Under the pieces are notes generated by a model. It made no database searches. It was not told where the DNA came from and saw nothing but the letters and a program-made list of their open reading frames with translations. A program made the translations under genes and the position numbers. This document shows, in pieces, positions 44,837 through 54,141 of a DNA stretch of 64,000 nt. Every line of letters begins with the position of its first letter. The first letter of the stretch is position 1. Source of the stretch: Bacteroidota bacterium. Lineage in GTDB: Bacteria; Bacteroidota; Bacteroidia; Bacteroidales; UBA12077. The stretch is from NCBI GenBank assembly GCA_020444275.1, contig JAHLLG010000003.1, positions 124,001 to 188,000 on the forward strand, written 5' to 3'.

Positions 44837-47695
44837 ATGAATGAAAATAAAATAAGAGGACTATTTTATAAAATAAATGTTGATGAAATTGAACAATACG
44901 TTCAGGAACTTGAATCGTTTGAGTATTTTCTGGATTTCAAAACGATTGATACATTAAACCTTCTTAAATCTGAGATATTAAAAAACTCCTGGAAAATTAT
45001 TCTTTGTGATTGTGGTTCGGAAAAAAAGGAGGCAGAAGAGATTGTAGATTTTATAAATGATACAAATCGTGCAATACGCGTTATTATAATTTCTGAAAGT
45101 ATTGATAAATCCTTATTAAAGCTTTCGTTAAAAGAAAGTAAAATTGATTTGGTAACAAAGGACAGAACCAGCCAGGTAGCTTATAGTATTATTAAATGTT
45201 ATCAGAAAACGATTACCTTAAATCAATCCGAATTTGCTCAAAAAGAAATTATACGATTACAAAAAACACAAACGGAGCACGACAATTTTTTAAACCAGGT
45301 AATAGAATCAACATCAAACCCAATTTTTTATAAAGGAACAGAAGGAAGGTATTTTGGTTGTAACACTGCATTTGCAAACTTTATCGGATTGCCCAAAGAT
45401 GAAATTATTGGTAAAACAGTGTTCGAGGTTGCACCCCAAGAGTTTGCCCAGAAATATTACGAAATGGATCAAGAGTTCTTCGAAAACCCTGTTACGCAGC
45501 GATATGAATATAAAGTAGCCGATAGTAAAGGTGAAATTATGGATGTAATTTTCTTTAAAACAGCTATTCGCGATGATAATGGGAATGTTGTTGGATTACT
45601 GGGGCACATGTTTGATATAAGTGATCGCAAAAAACTTGAAACGGAATTAAAAAAGGAAAAAGAAATTGCCGAATTTATTCTTGATACTTCAAGTATGCTC
45701 TATGTAACATTAGATTTGGATGGCGTCGTTACCAGCGTTAATAAACGTGCTTGTACTGTAATAGAATTAAATAAAAACAACATTGTTGGGAAAAGCTGGT
45801 TGGAGCATTTTGTGCCTGAAGAGCGTAAAGATGCAGTTGAAAAAACATTCAGGGATATACTAAATGAATCTGTTGATATAAGTAACAAAATAGAAGGTAA
45901 GGTTTTAACAGCAACTAAAAAAGTAATCGATGTTTTATGGGAGAATAGTTTGATAAAAGATGATGATGGTAAAGTTATTGGAATTTTAAGCTCAGGAAAG
46001 GAAATTATTGAAGAGAACAGGTTGGCGAAAGAACTGGCGTTGAGTGAGAATAAATACCGTACGCTAGTTGAGAATATGCACGAAGGTTTAGGAATTGTTG
46101 ATTTGAACGAAAAAATCATTTTTTCCAATCCGGCATTCGATAGAATGTTCGGTTTGGATGTTGGCGAAATGCTTGGAAGAGATATACGAGAGTTTGTGAA
46201 AAAAGAGGATCTGGACAAAATACAGCATGAAACCAGTCTTCGAATGAGCGATCAGAAATCGCAGTACAAAGTTACTATTGTAAGAAAAGATGGAAAGGAA
46301 AGAGTAATTAACATATCATCAGTACCCTGGAAAAACGAAAATAATGAGATCGTAGGTGCACTTGGGATGATTATGGATATTACTACTGAGCATTACTTTA
46401 ATAAAAAACTCGAAAGAAAAGTTGAAATTGAACAATCTATAGTTAAAATATCATCGCAATTTATCTCAGTCGAAAATTTTGATAAAAAATTGAATTACGC
46501 CTTACGGGAGCTGTACAATATTATCGAAGCTGAGAGGTACGGGTTGTTAGTGGTTAAGAACAATAAGATTCTTTTAAGTACCGAACAGCATTACTACAAT
46601 TCTTCTAAACACGGAATTGATTTTGAAGACATTGAATATGATAAGTTTGAATATGCGCTTAAAATGCTTGAATCGCTCGATTTTATTTTTATTGATGATG
46701 TGAACAATTTGCCCGATGAAGCTAAAGTTGAGAGAGAAATATTTGCTAAACACAAAATCTTTAATTTCCTTGGTATACCGTTTTATTCAGAATCGAGGTT
46801 GGCTGGCTTGCTGTCTATAAGCAATATTTACGATGTTAATGAGTGGACAATAGAAGAATTAGCTCTGTTAAGAACTGTTGCCGATATAATTGGGCATGCA
46901 TATAACCGAAAAATCGCAGAAGATAAGGCGCAACAATTAAAACAAGACCTGATTACTAAAAACAAAGAGCTAGAGCAAGTTGTTTATGTAACATCGCACG
47001 ATATTCGATCGCCGGTGGTTAATATTTTAGGCTTTAGCGACGAAATGATAAAAGCACTTAATAAACTTACCAACAAAGTTTTTGACGAGGCTAACACAAT
47101 TCATAACCGAGAAGATATTGAATATCTTGTAAATAAAGATATTCCTCAAATTATGAACTTCATAAAAATAAGCGGACAAAAAATTGATAAGCTGCTTCTG
47201 GCGTTGTTAAAACTTTCAAGACTTGGACGTGCTTCTATTAATAAGGTAAAGGTTAATATGAATGAACTCATGAATTCATTACTTTCAACTTTTGAGTATA
47301 GAATTAAAGAACATGATATTGATATCCAAATAGAACCTTTAATGAATTGTTATACCGATGAGGTGCAAATCAATCAGGTTATTTCCAACCTTATTGATAA
47401 TGCAATTAAGTACCGTTCAAATACTAGAAAACCGATTATTAAAATCACTAGTCAGGAAAATGGCGAACATATAACATATTGTATAGAAGACAATGGAATT
47501 GGTATCTCTGAAAAAGAATTAGATAAGGTTTTTGATGTTTTTTATCGCATAAATCCCGAAAATCAGGATGGAGAGGGAATGGGGTTAGCTTTAATTAAGA
47601 AAACTATAGAAAGGTTGGATGGAGATATTTCTGTGGGTTCTAAAGTAGGAGAAGGAACGAAATTTTACATTAGTTTGGAAAAACAACAGCAATAA
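44837..47695 (+). CDS. Histidine kinase with receiver-like N-terminus, multiple PAS and a GAF domain
   Basis: 952 aa. Residues 5-130 follow the receiver strand order (WKIILCDCGSEKKE with an Asp58, RAIRVIIISES, LVTKD), but the acidic pair at the N-terminus is missing; it is probably a pseudo-receiver. PAS modules lie near 150-265, 275-395 and 405-525. A GAF region follows (540-690, with AERYGLLVVKNNKIL). HisKA has His721 in VVYVTSHDIRSPVVN, with an unusually long loop before the second helix. HATPase has NLIDNAIKY, DNGIGISE and GEGMGLALIKK. It is active by motif. It follows the 42968 kinase by 33 bases. Confidence 0.9.
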   Translation: MNENKIRGLFYKINVDEIEQYVQELESFEYFLDFKTIDTLNLLKSEILKNSWKIILCDCGSEKKEAEEIVDFINDTNRAIRVIIISESIDKSLLKLSLKESKIDLVTKDRTSQVAYSIIKCYQKTITLNQSEFAQKEIIRLQKTQTEHDNFLNQVIESTSNPIFYKGTEGRYFGCNTAFANFIGLPKDEIIGKTVFEVAPQEFAQKYYEMDQEFFENPVTQRYEYKVADSKGEIMDVIFFKTAIRDDNGNVVGLLGHMFDISDRKKLETELKKEKEIAEFILDTSSMLYVTLDLDGVVTSVNKRACTVIELNKNNIVGKSWLEHFVPEERKDAVEKTFRDILNESVDISNKIEGKVLTATKKVIDVLWENSLIKDDDGKVIGILSSGKEIIEENRLAKELALSENKYRTLVENMHEGLGIVDLNEKIIFSNPAFDRMFGLDVGEMLGRDIREFVKKEDLDKIQHETSLRMSDQKSQYKVTIVRKDGKERVINISSVPWKNENNEIVGALGMIMDITTEHYFNKKLERKVEIEQSIVKISSQFISVENFDKKLNYALRELYNIIEAERYGLLVVKNNKILLSTEQHYYNSSKHGIDFEDIEYDKFEYALKMLESLDFIFIDDVNNLPDEAKVEREIFAKHKIFNFLGIPFYSESRLAGLLSISNIYDVNEWTIEELALLRTVADIIGHAYNRKIAEDKAQQLKQDLITKNKELEQVVYVTSHDIRSPVVNILGFSDEMIKALNKLTNKVFDEANTIHNREDIEYLVNKDIPQIMNFIKISGQKIDKLLLALLKLSRLGRASINKVKVNMNELMNSLLSTFEYRIKEHDIDIQIEPLMNCYTDEVQINQVISNLIDNAIKYRSNTRKPIIKITSQENGEHITYCIEDNGIGISEKELDKVFDVFYRINPENQDGEGMGLALIKKTIERLDGDISVGSKVGEGTKFYISLEKQQQ

Positions 47696-47751
47696 TATTT
47701 ATATTATCAAAGAATGTTTAGTACTTTTAAAAGAACATTTAAAATAGCATT

Positions 47752-48876
47752 ATGACTTCAATTGACTCCAAATCGAAATATAAAATTCTGGTTGTAGAAG
47801 ACGATGTTGGATTACAATATCTTATAAAATCAAAACTCGAAGAAGAAAATTACGAGATTTTAACCTCAACCTCAGGTGCCGAGGCTGTTAAAATAATTAA
47901 GAGCGAAGAAATTTTCTTGATGCTTCTTGATTATAAATTAACCGATATAACCGGAAAAGAATTACTACAGCAATTAAGTAATGAAAATATTGAAGTGCCA
48001 TTTATTTTTATGACTGGTTTTGGCGATGAACGAGTTGCGGTAGAGATTATGAAACTGGGAGCTAAGGAATATCTTGTAAAAACTGGTGAGTTTCTAAATC
48101 AGATTCCTGTTGTTGTTAATCGTATTGCCAAAGAAATTGAAAATGACGAGAAGTTTAAACGAATGCAGAAAGAGCTGGAGAGTTTAAACAATATGAAATC
48201 TCATTTTCTGAACATGATTAGTCAGGAAATTAGAACACCTTTAACAGGCATATCAGGAGCATTACATTTATTGCGTAATCAGGAATTTTCTTCAACCATA
48301 AAAGAGCTTCTTGAAACACTGCAGAATTCTGTTCACCGGTTAGACGATTTCGCCAATAAAACCATTCTTTCTACTCAGTTGAGTTCAGGGAATTATCAAA
48401 TGAATATTTCTGATATTAATGTTAAAGAACTGGTGCAATACTGTTATCTTGAGCTAACTAACGAGGTAATGGAAAAAGAAGTTGAAATAACTGAGGATAT
48501 TGACCCCAATTTGCACATTAAAGGTGATCGTGACCTATTATATAAGGCTTTTTTATATATCCTGGAAAATGCGGTGCTCATAACCAAGCCCAAAACCTCG
48601 GTTGATATCAAATTCGAGAAGGTTAATAATTTTTTAAAATGCTCAATTCTTGATCATGGTGACGTTGAAATTGAAGACCCTGCTGATTTATTGATGAATC
48701 CATTCCAGACATCAACCCAGGATAATCTGGGAAATTTCGGGTTAAGCCTGTTTTTAATTAATCAGATTGTAGAGCAACACGAAGGCAAAATAGAAATAAA
48801 AAATCCGAAAGAAGCTGGTATGCTAATAGAACTATATCTGAATTCTAATCTTCAACCTGCCGAAAGCAATGAATAA
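47752..48876 (+). CDS. Receiver-pseudokinase: HisKA with Gln in place of the phospho-accepting His
   Basis: 374 aa. An intact receiver (residues 8-125) has acidic VVEDDVG and Asp60 in LMLLDYKLTD, with FIFMTGF and EYLVKTG. A HisKA-like dimerisation region then reads HFLNMISQEIRTPLTGISG: residue 158, where His is invariant in active kinases, is Gln (codon CAG at 48223). The ATPase half is also eroded: YILENAV keeps an Asn, but the G1 box reads ILDHGDVEI instead of DxGxG and the G2 box reads NFGLSLFLI. It should not autophosphorylate; it may dimerise and relay receiver state. Its stop overlaps the transporter start by 8 bases. Confidence 0.9.
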   Translation: MTSIDSKSKYKILVVEDDVGLQYLIKSKLEEENYEILTSTSGAEAVKIIKSEEIFLMLLDYKLTDITGKELLQQLSNENIEVPFIFMTGFGDERVAVEIMKLGAKEYLVKTGEFLNQIPVVVNRIAKEIENDEKFKRMQKELESLNNMKSHFLNMISQEIRTPLTGISGALHLLRNQEFSSTIKELLETLQNSVHRLDDFANKTILSTQLSSGNYQMNISDINVKELVQYCYLELTNEVMEKEVEITEDIDPNLHIKGDRDLLYKAFLYILENAVLITKPKTSVDIKFEKVNNFLKCSILDHGDVEIEDPADLLMNPFQTSTQDNLGNFGLSLFLINQIVEQHEGKIEIKNPKEAGMLIELYLNSNLQPAESNE

Positions 48877-51800
48877 AATATTAATTGAGTATATAATTCG
48901 TCTGTTTTCAATAATTTCTAACATTTATTCATCGATCCCGCATGCGAATGTGAAAGATTTTATTTCTTCAATACTTAAAAAGGAATTTGGCAATGAGGCT
49001 GTAAAAGATTTTATTATTCAATTTGAATCAAACTATAAGAAATACAAGGCAGTTAAGCTTGAAAATAAACAATCGCTAAACGACATTTTATTGCAATTAA
49101 CCAGAGAAGTAAACGATAAATTACCTCAGTGGGAAAGATTTATTCTTCTGGTGCGCTTATTACTGTTTAATAAATTTTTATTGCGATATCCGTTTCATCA
49201 AAAACATAACCAGGTGCGTTTATCCGATTTGCTTAAAGAAATTGCCCGCGAATTAAATATCGATGATGATGAGTATATAAATTGTAAATCGTTTGTAGAA
49301 GAAAAGTTATATAACCTGCAAAATAAAGAGAATCTATTACTTCTGTGCGAACGAAAACCTTTTGATATTGACATTAATTTTTTTGAAAAAGAAAATTTTA
49401 GAGGCCAACTCTATTTCATGATTATTAAAAGTGTTAACCTCATTATCTTTTATTATAAAGGCAACGAAAATATCCAGTTTGATAACCAGACTATTTTTCC
49501 TGAAAACATCTATATATTGCCAAAGGGTGCATCTATAAAAGGAGAGTATATTGAGCCGGTTTATTATAATCAGATTTTAAGAAGATTTCTTTCCGAAGAA
49601 ACAGTGCAGTTATATTTTGAAGCCCGGGATATCGATTTCAGGTTTAAAAATAGCAAGAATGGAATACACGATCTAAATGCAACCATAAAATCGGGACAGT
49701 TAATTGGTGTAATTGGCCGGAGTGGTGTAGGAAAATCAACACTTTTAAGCTTGCTAAATGGTACCATGCTTCCGCAAAAAGGTGAAGTTAAAATTAACCA
49801 TTTTGATATTATTAAGGACCAGAATAAATTGGAAGGTTTAATTGGTTACATACCTCAGGATGATCTGCTTGTGGAAGAGTTGTCGGTATTTAAAAATTTA
49901 TACCTTAATGCGAAGTTATGTTTTGGTAATCTTAGTAATGATGAGATAAAGAAAAAAGTTATTCAATTATTAAAAGATCTGGATTTATTCGATGTAAGAG
50001 ATCTGAAAGTGGGAACTCCACTAAATAAATTTATAAGCGGAGGGCAGCGAAAAAGATTAAACATTGCATTAGAGCTAATACGCGAACCTTATATTTTGTT
50101 TGCCGATGAGCCAACATCAGGATTATCTTCCTCCGATTCTGAAGAAATAATGCAGCTGTTTTCAGAGCAAACCATTAAAGGCAGAATAGTGGTGATGAAT
50201 ATTCATCAGCCATCTTCAGATACCTTTAAATCCTTTGATAAAATACTACTGCTCGATAAAGAGGGGTATCCTGTCTATTTTGGCAATCCGATAGAGTCTA
50301 TTCCATATTTTAATTCATTAGCCGAAAGTTTCGTTACGGTTGCCGATAGTTGTCAGACTTGCGGTAATATAAATCCCGAATCGATTTTTAAAATACTTGA
50401 AGAGAGAAAAGTAAATAAAAAGGGAGAGTTTGTTAGTTATCGTAAAGTAAAACCCGAAGAATGGCACGAAAATTATAAAAAGCAAGTAAGTGAGCTAAAT
50501 ATTAAGGAAAAGGTAGAGAAAAAGATTCCGGAGATTAGCTTTAAGCGTCCTAATGTTTTTAAACAATTTTTTATTTTTAGCGAAAGAAATTTTCTTTCCA
50601 AATTTGCCAACAAACAGTATGTTCTGCTAGCCTTTCTAATTACACCCTTATTAGCTTTAATCTTATCATTACTTTGCAAAAATACCGGTTCCGATTTCGA
50701 TCAATATATGCTTTTTGGGAACGAAAATATACCGGCTTATTTGTTTATGGGAGTTATTGTAGCCCTCTTTGTAGGTTTAATAATTAGTGCCGAAGATATT
50801 TATCGCGATCGTAAAATATTAAAACGCGAAGCTTTTTTGCGTTTAAATAAGCTAAGCTACTTAAAATCAAAATTGTTGTTTTTATTTATACTAAGTGCGA
50901 TCCAGTCGCTATTATTTGTTTTAATAGGTAACTGGATACTGGCTATTGAAGGTATGCTTTTTAATTTCTGGATTATACTCTTCTCAACTTTCTGTTTTGC
51001 CAACGTGGTAGGATTACTAATTTCATCACTGTTTAATTCAATTGTTGTTATCTATATTTTAGTACCACTATTTATCGTTCCACAAATATTGTTAAGCGGA
51101 ACAATGGTACAGTACGATAAGTTAAATACCAATGTGATTAATGATAAGTATGTGCCTTTTGTTGGCGATATGATGGCTTCACGTTGGGCTTACGAGGCAC
51201 TGGTTGTGGCACAATTTAGAATGAATAAATACCAGAAAAAATATTTTAAGTTCGATAAGCAGGATAGTTATGCACGATTTAATGTGCTGTTTTTAATTCC
51301 TGAACTTAAAGAGGCGAAAGCTAATCTGTACGATGGATTAAAAAATGGAAATATTCAAGAATACAAGTCTGATTGGGAACTTCTTAAAGGAGAATTACTA
51401 AAGCTGAGATTCTATAATCCGTTCCCTGAACTGAAAACTATTTCAAGCAAAAATATTGGTGAATTAGGATTGTCAGATGTACAAAATATAGAAAACTATC
51501 TGAACGATTTGAATAATAAATCTATTCAAATAGTTAATGCAGCTTCATACCATAAGGATAGCATTACACATCAGCTAATAGACGAGCTTGGAAGTATCGA
51601 AAAATTTAACAAATTCAAAAATAGAAACTCGAATAAAAGTGTCAATGAATTAGTGCTGAAACGTCAAACATTTAAACCATTTATTAAAAAGAACAACATG
51701 ATTATTCGAAAAATTGAACCGATCTATCATATTCCGGATTCGAAGATTGGAAGAGCACATTTCTATGCTTCACAAAAACGAATCGGAAGTTCATTAGTAG

Positions 51801-51889
51801 GTACTGTAGCGTTTAATATTGTTATTCTTTGGATAATGACAACTATTTTTTGTATCTTTTTGATCGGATTGTTTTATAAAAAATTTTAA
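48869..51889 (+). CDS. ABCG-like ABC transporter with a long N-terminal domain
   Basis: 1006 aa, both ABC and membrane domains in one chain (half-transporter, presumed dimer). Residues 1-250 are cytoplasmic and helical at first, possibly TerB-like, then beta-rich (an FHA-like strand pattern is possible). The ATPase follows, with Walker A GRSGVGKST near 284, signature ISGGQRKRLN near 389 and Walker B ILFADEPTSGLSS. Six membrane segments lie at about 584, 625, 668, 697, 727 and 980. About 230 residues separate the fifth and sixth, as in ABCG proteins but larger. Substrate unknown. Overlaps the pseudokinase gene, so the two products are made together. Confidence 0.9.
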   Translation: MNKILIEYIIRLFSIISNIYSSIPHANVKDFISSILKKEFGNEAVKDFIIQFESNYKKYKAVKLENKQSLNDILLQLTREVNDKLPQWERFILLVRLLLFNKFLLRYPFHQKHNQVRLSDLLKEIARELNIDDDEYINCKSFVEEKLYNLQNKENLLLLCERKPFDIDINFFEKENFRGQLYFMIIKSVNLIIFYYKGNENIQFDNQTIFPENIYILPKGASIKGEYIEPVYYNQILRRFLSEETVQLYFEARDIDFRFKNSKNGIHDLNATIKSGQLIGVIGRSGVGKSTLLSLLNGTMLPQKGEVKINHFDIIKDQNKLEGLIGYIPQDDLLVEELSVFKNLYLNAKLCFGNLSNDEIKKKVIQLLKDLDLFDVRDLKVGTPLNKFISGGQRKRLNIALELIREPYILFADEPTSGLSSSDSEEIMQLFSEQTIKGRIVVMNIHQPSSDTFKSFDKILLLDKEGYPVYFGNPIESIPYFNSLAESFVTVADSCQTCGNINPESIFKILEERKVNKKGEFVSYRKVKPEEWHENYKKQVSELNIKEKVEKKIPEISFKRPNVFKQFFIFSERNFLSKFANKQYVLLAFLITPLLALILSLLCKNTGSDFDQYMLFGNENIPAYLFMGVIVALFVGLIISAEDIYRDRKILKREAFLRLNKLSYLKSKLLFLFILSAIQSLLFVLIGNWILAIEGMLFNFWIILFSTFCFANVVGLLISSLFNSIVVIYILVPLFIVPQILLSGTMVQYDKLNTNVINDKYVPFVGDMMASRWAYEALVVAQFRMNKYQKKYFKFDKQDSYARFNVLFLIPELKEAKANLYDGLKNGNIQEYKSDWELLKGELLKLRFYNPFPELKTISSKNIGELGLSDVQNIENYLNDLNNKSIQIVNAASYHKDSITHQLIDELGSIEKFNKFKNRNSNKSVNELVLKRQTFKPFIKKNNMIIRKIEPIYHIPDSKIGRAHFYASQKRIGSSLVGTVAFNIVILWIMTTIFCIFLIGLFYKKF

Positions 51890-51918
51890 TAATATATAAT
51901 TTCAAAACTACTTGACTC

Positions 51919-52821
51919 ATGAAAATGAAACTAATTATTGTCTTAGGGTTTTTTACGTTTTTCGCATTTACACAATGTAAATCCGAAAAAAAGGAAAACA
52001 GTCAGCAATCAACGGAACATGAAGAAATAACACAAGCGTTTGGAAACAGCGATAAGGTTGTGTATATGTTACCCTCTCCCGACGAAATGTTCTCGGAAAT
52101 TTTTATCGAAGATCTGGAATTAAAACCAGAGTATGTTAACCCGGTTACCAATGCAACAAACTATGTTGATATTAAATCCCAATCAATTAACCTGGGAGTA
52201 TATATCAGCGACTTTGCCTATTTAAGCGCTGTAAATGATAATACAACCGACGAGTTGGAATACCTCAAAGTAATCAGAGAACTGATGGATAAGGTTAATC
52301 TTTACGGTATTGTTGATGAAAATATGCTCGATCGAATAAATAATAATTTGATGGTAAAAGATTCGCTTGATAAAATTTCTCAAGAGCTTTATTATAAAAT
52401 GTCGAATACTTTAGAAAGCTCCGATCGAAATAATATACTTGTTTTAGTTTCAACAGGTGCTATTGTTGAGGCATTATATCTGGCTATTAACAATATCGAT
52501 TTTGATCAATCCGGAGAAATTATACAAAATATATTTGATCAGAAATTTGTTTTTGACAATTACTACGAATTTGCCAGTCAGTATAAAGACGATATTTATG
52601 TTAAGACTGTGCTTAAAGAACTTACTGCTATAAAAGATATGTTCGATCATCTGGACTTTAGCGAAACAGATATTGAAGTGACCAAAGAAAGCGATAACGA
52701 TTTTCTTGTAATTCAGGGAGGAAAAGAAATTATTGTTACCGAAGAAGCATATATTGGATTTAGAGAGAATATTACTAATGTAAGAACTTTGCTGGTAAGT
52801 ATTTCTAAATCTATCAATTAG
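51919..52821 (+). CDS. Exported lipoprotein of family P1
   Basis: 300 aa; the signal MKMKLIIVLGFFTFFAFTQC ends in a Cys suitable for lipidation, followed by a Lys/Glu-rich linker. The mature chain aligns with the P1 protein at 34644 along its whole length: VYMLPSPDEM with YYLYPTPGEL, NPVTNATNYVDIKSQSINLG with NPIENQSKYIDTKSRNLNLG, and VLVSTGAIVEALYLAINN with LIIAGAYFECIYIAVNLV. Only this copy is a likely lipoprotein. It lies 29 bases after the transporter gene and before a P2 gene, so P1-P2 order repeats that of the left side. Function unknown. Confidence 0.8.
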   Translation: MKMKLIIVLGFFTFFAFTQCKSEKKENSQQSTEHEEITQAFGNSDKVVYMLPSPDEMFSEIFIEDLELKPEYVNPVTNATNYVDIKSQSINLGVYISDFAYLSAVNDNTTDELEYLKVIRELMDKVNLYGIVDENMLDRINNNLMVKDSLDKISQELYYKMSNTLESSDRNNILVLVSTGAIVEALYLAINNIDFDQSGEIIQNIFDQKFVFDNYYEFASQYKDDIYVKTVLKELTAIKDMFDHLDFSETDIEVTKESDNDFLVIQGGKEIIVTEEAYIGFRENITNVRTLLVSISKSIN

Positions 52822-52869
52822 AGTAAATAAAATAATGTATATTTGATAGAAACTATAAACTATTCTGTT

Positions 52870-53340
52870 ATGATTCGTATGAAGAAAATATATTTTTTGC
52901 TTATTGCACTATTTATAACCACATCGGCATTTTCTCAGCGATGCGATAATTACCACAAGTCAGGAGACTGTAAAATATACCGATCTGATGGCTTTGAGTA
53001 TTATGGTCAGTCGCGCAGTGCTTTATTAGAAATTAAAAAGCAAGCTACCTTTAAAGCTGTTTTTTATGGAGATAGAGACTATAAGGTAGTTCTATGTACA
53101 GATTATGGTTATTATCCTATTCATTATGTTATAAGCAATGCAGATACCCAAGAAATTCTATACGATAATTCTGAGGATGATTATGTGGAATCGGTAGGTT
53201 TCACTATTGATAAAACGCAGAATCTGGTTTTTGATATAACAGTATTAGCCGAGGATGTAAAACCTAAAGATTCATTTGACTTAAGAGTTTGTGTGGGAGT
53301 AAATATTTATTGGAGAAAGGTACCTAAACTCGGATTCTAG
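52870..53340 (+). CDS. Exported small Cys-containing protein, family P2 (copy 3)
   Basis: The frame is open from a TTG at 52843, but ATG 52870 or 52879 gives a proper signal peptide (MKKIYFLLIALFITTSAFSQ). The mature part, CDNYHKSGDC, then FKAVFYGDRDYKVVLCTDYG, YYPIHYVIS, ILYDNSEDDYVESV and VCVGVNIYW, aligns with the two left-side P2 proteins, although less closely than they do with each other. It keeps the paired N-terminal Cys and the central Cys. It is separated by 3 bases from the next gene and follows the P1 lipoprotein by about 50 bases. Confidence 0.78.
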   Translation: MIRMKKIYFLLIALFITTSAFSQRCDNYHKSGDCKIYRSDGFEYYGQSRSALLEIKKQATFKAVFYGDRDYKVVLCTDYGYYPIHYVISNADTQEILYDNSEDDYVESVGFTIDKTQNLVFDITVLAEDVKPKDSFDLRVCVGVNIYWRKVPKLGF

Positions 53341-53343
53341 CGT

Positions 53344-54141
53344 ATGAATAAGGGTATAAAGTACTTTTTATTGATTCTGTCGTTTGTTTTTTCTGAAGTG
53401 GGGAAAGCACAGAATTTGGTGCCTAATTTTAGTTTCGAATATTTTGAAGAATGTCCCGATGAAGTTACCATAGATTCACGGAAAGTACTTATACCTAACT
53501 GGTATATGCCCAACAGGGGTACCAGCGATTATTTTAATGCCTGTACAATACACCAGGTAAATGTTCCGAATAATGTAATGGGTAGCATGTTTGCATTGGA
53601 TGGCGAAGCATATGCCGGAATAATATTAATTGAGCAACCTCCAAGCGAATCTAAACTTAAAAAACCATTACATTATCGGGAATATTTACAAACACAATTA
53701 ACCAAACCTCTGCAAAAAGACTACCTGTACTGCATACAGTTTTATTTTTCTATTGCATCATACTCTACATATGCTGTTGATAAACTGGGATTATACATTT
53801 CAGAGTCGAAACTTTCCAAAAGGCTAAGCACTAAAGTTATTAAAGTTGAACCACAAATTGCTTTAGATACCAATAAAACCTATCATGAACGTGACTACTG
53901 GTACCAGGTTTGTGATACTTTTAGAGCACAGGGTAACGAGCAATATATTACCATTGGTAATTTTTATGATGATTATAATACAGAGATAGAAAAGCTGGAT
54001 TATTCCATTTACAGGGGTACAATACAGCAAACTATTAAAGAAAATAAGCTGGCATACTATTATATCGATGTTGTTTCGGTTACTAAAGTTTCAGAAAATG
54101 ACACAATATATTGTGAGAACAAATATCGCGTTAAGGATTAA
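53344..54141 (+). CDS. Secreted protein with an 'N-P-x-F-E' jelly-roll-like domain
   Basis: 265 aa; signal peptide ends VGKAQ. The mature start NLVPNFSFEYFEECPD and later NWYMPNRGTSDYFNACTIHQ, GSMFALDGEAYAGI and YREYLQTQLTKPLQ are the hallmarks of a domain found at the N-terminus of many Bacteroidota surface proteins, usually joined to OmpA or T9SS sorting domains. Here it stands alone, without either. The fold is expected to be a carbohydrate-binding-like sandwich; no catalytic residues are claimed. It follows the P2 gene by 3 bases, so it belongs to the transporter operon. Its last 4 bases overlap the convergent LytTR gene. Confidence 0.75.
   Translation: MNKGIKYFLLILSFVFSEVGKAQNLVPNFSFEYFEECPDEVTIDSRKVLIPNWYMPNRGTSDYFNACTIHQVNVPNNVMGSMFALDGEAYAGIILIEQPPSESKLKKPLHYREYLQTQLTKPLQKDYLYCIQFYFSIASYSTYAVDKLGLYISESKLSKRLSTKVIKVEPQIALDTNKTYHERDYWYQVCDTFRAQGNEQYITIGNFYDDYNTEIEKLDYSIYRGTIQQTIKENKLAYYYIDVVSVTKVSENDTIYCENKYRVKD

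Noticed and set aside
45700-46218. 172-residue open frame on the minus strand
   Set aside because: It lies wholly inside the PAS kinase gene 44837-47695, is Ser/Phe-rich without domains, and has no promoter or ribosome-binding site; a shadow of the real gene.
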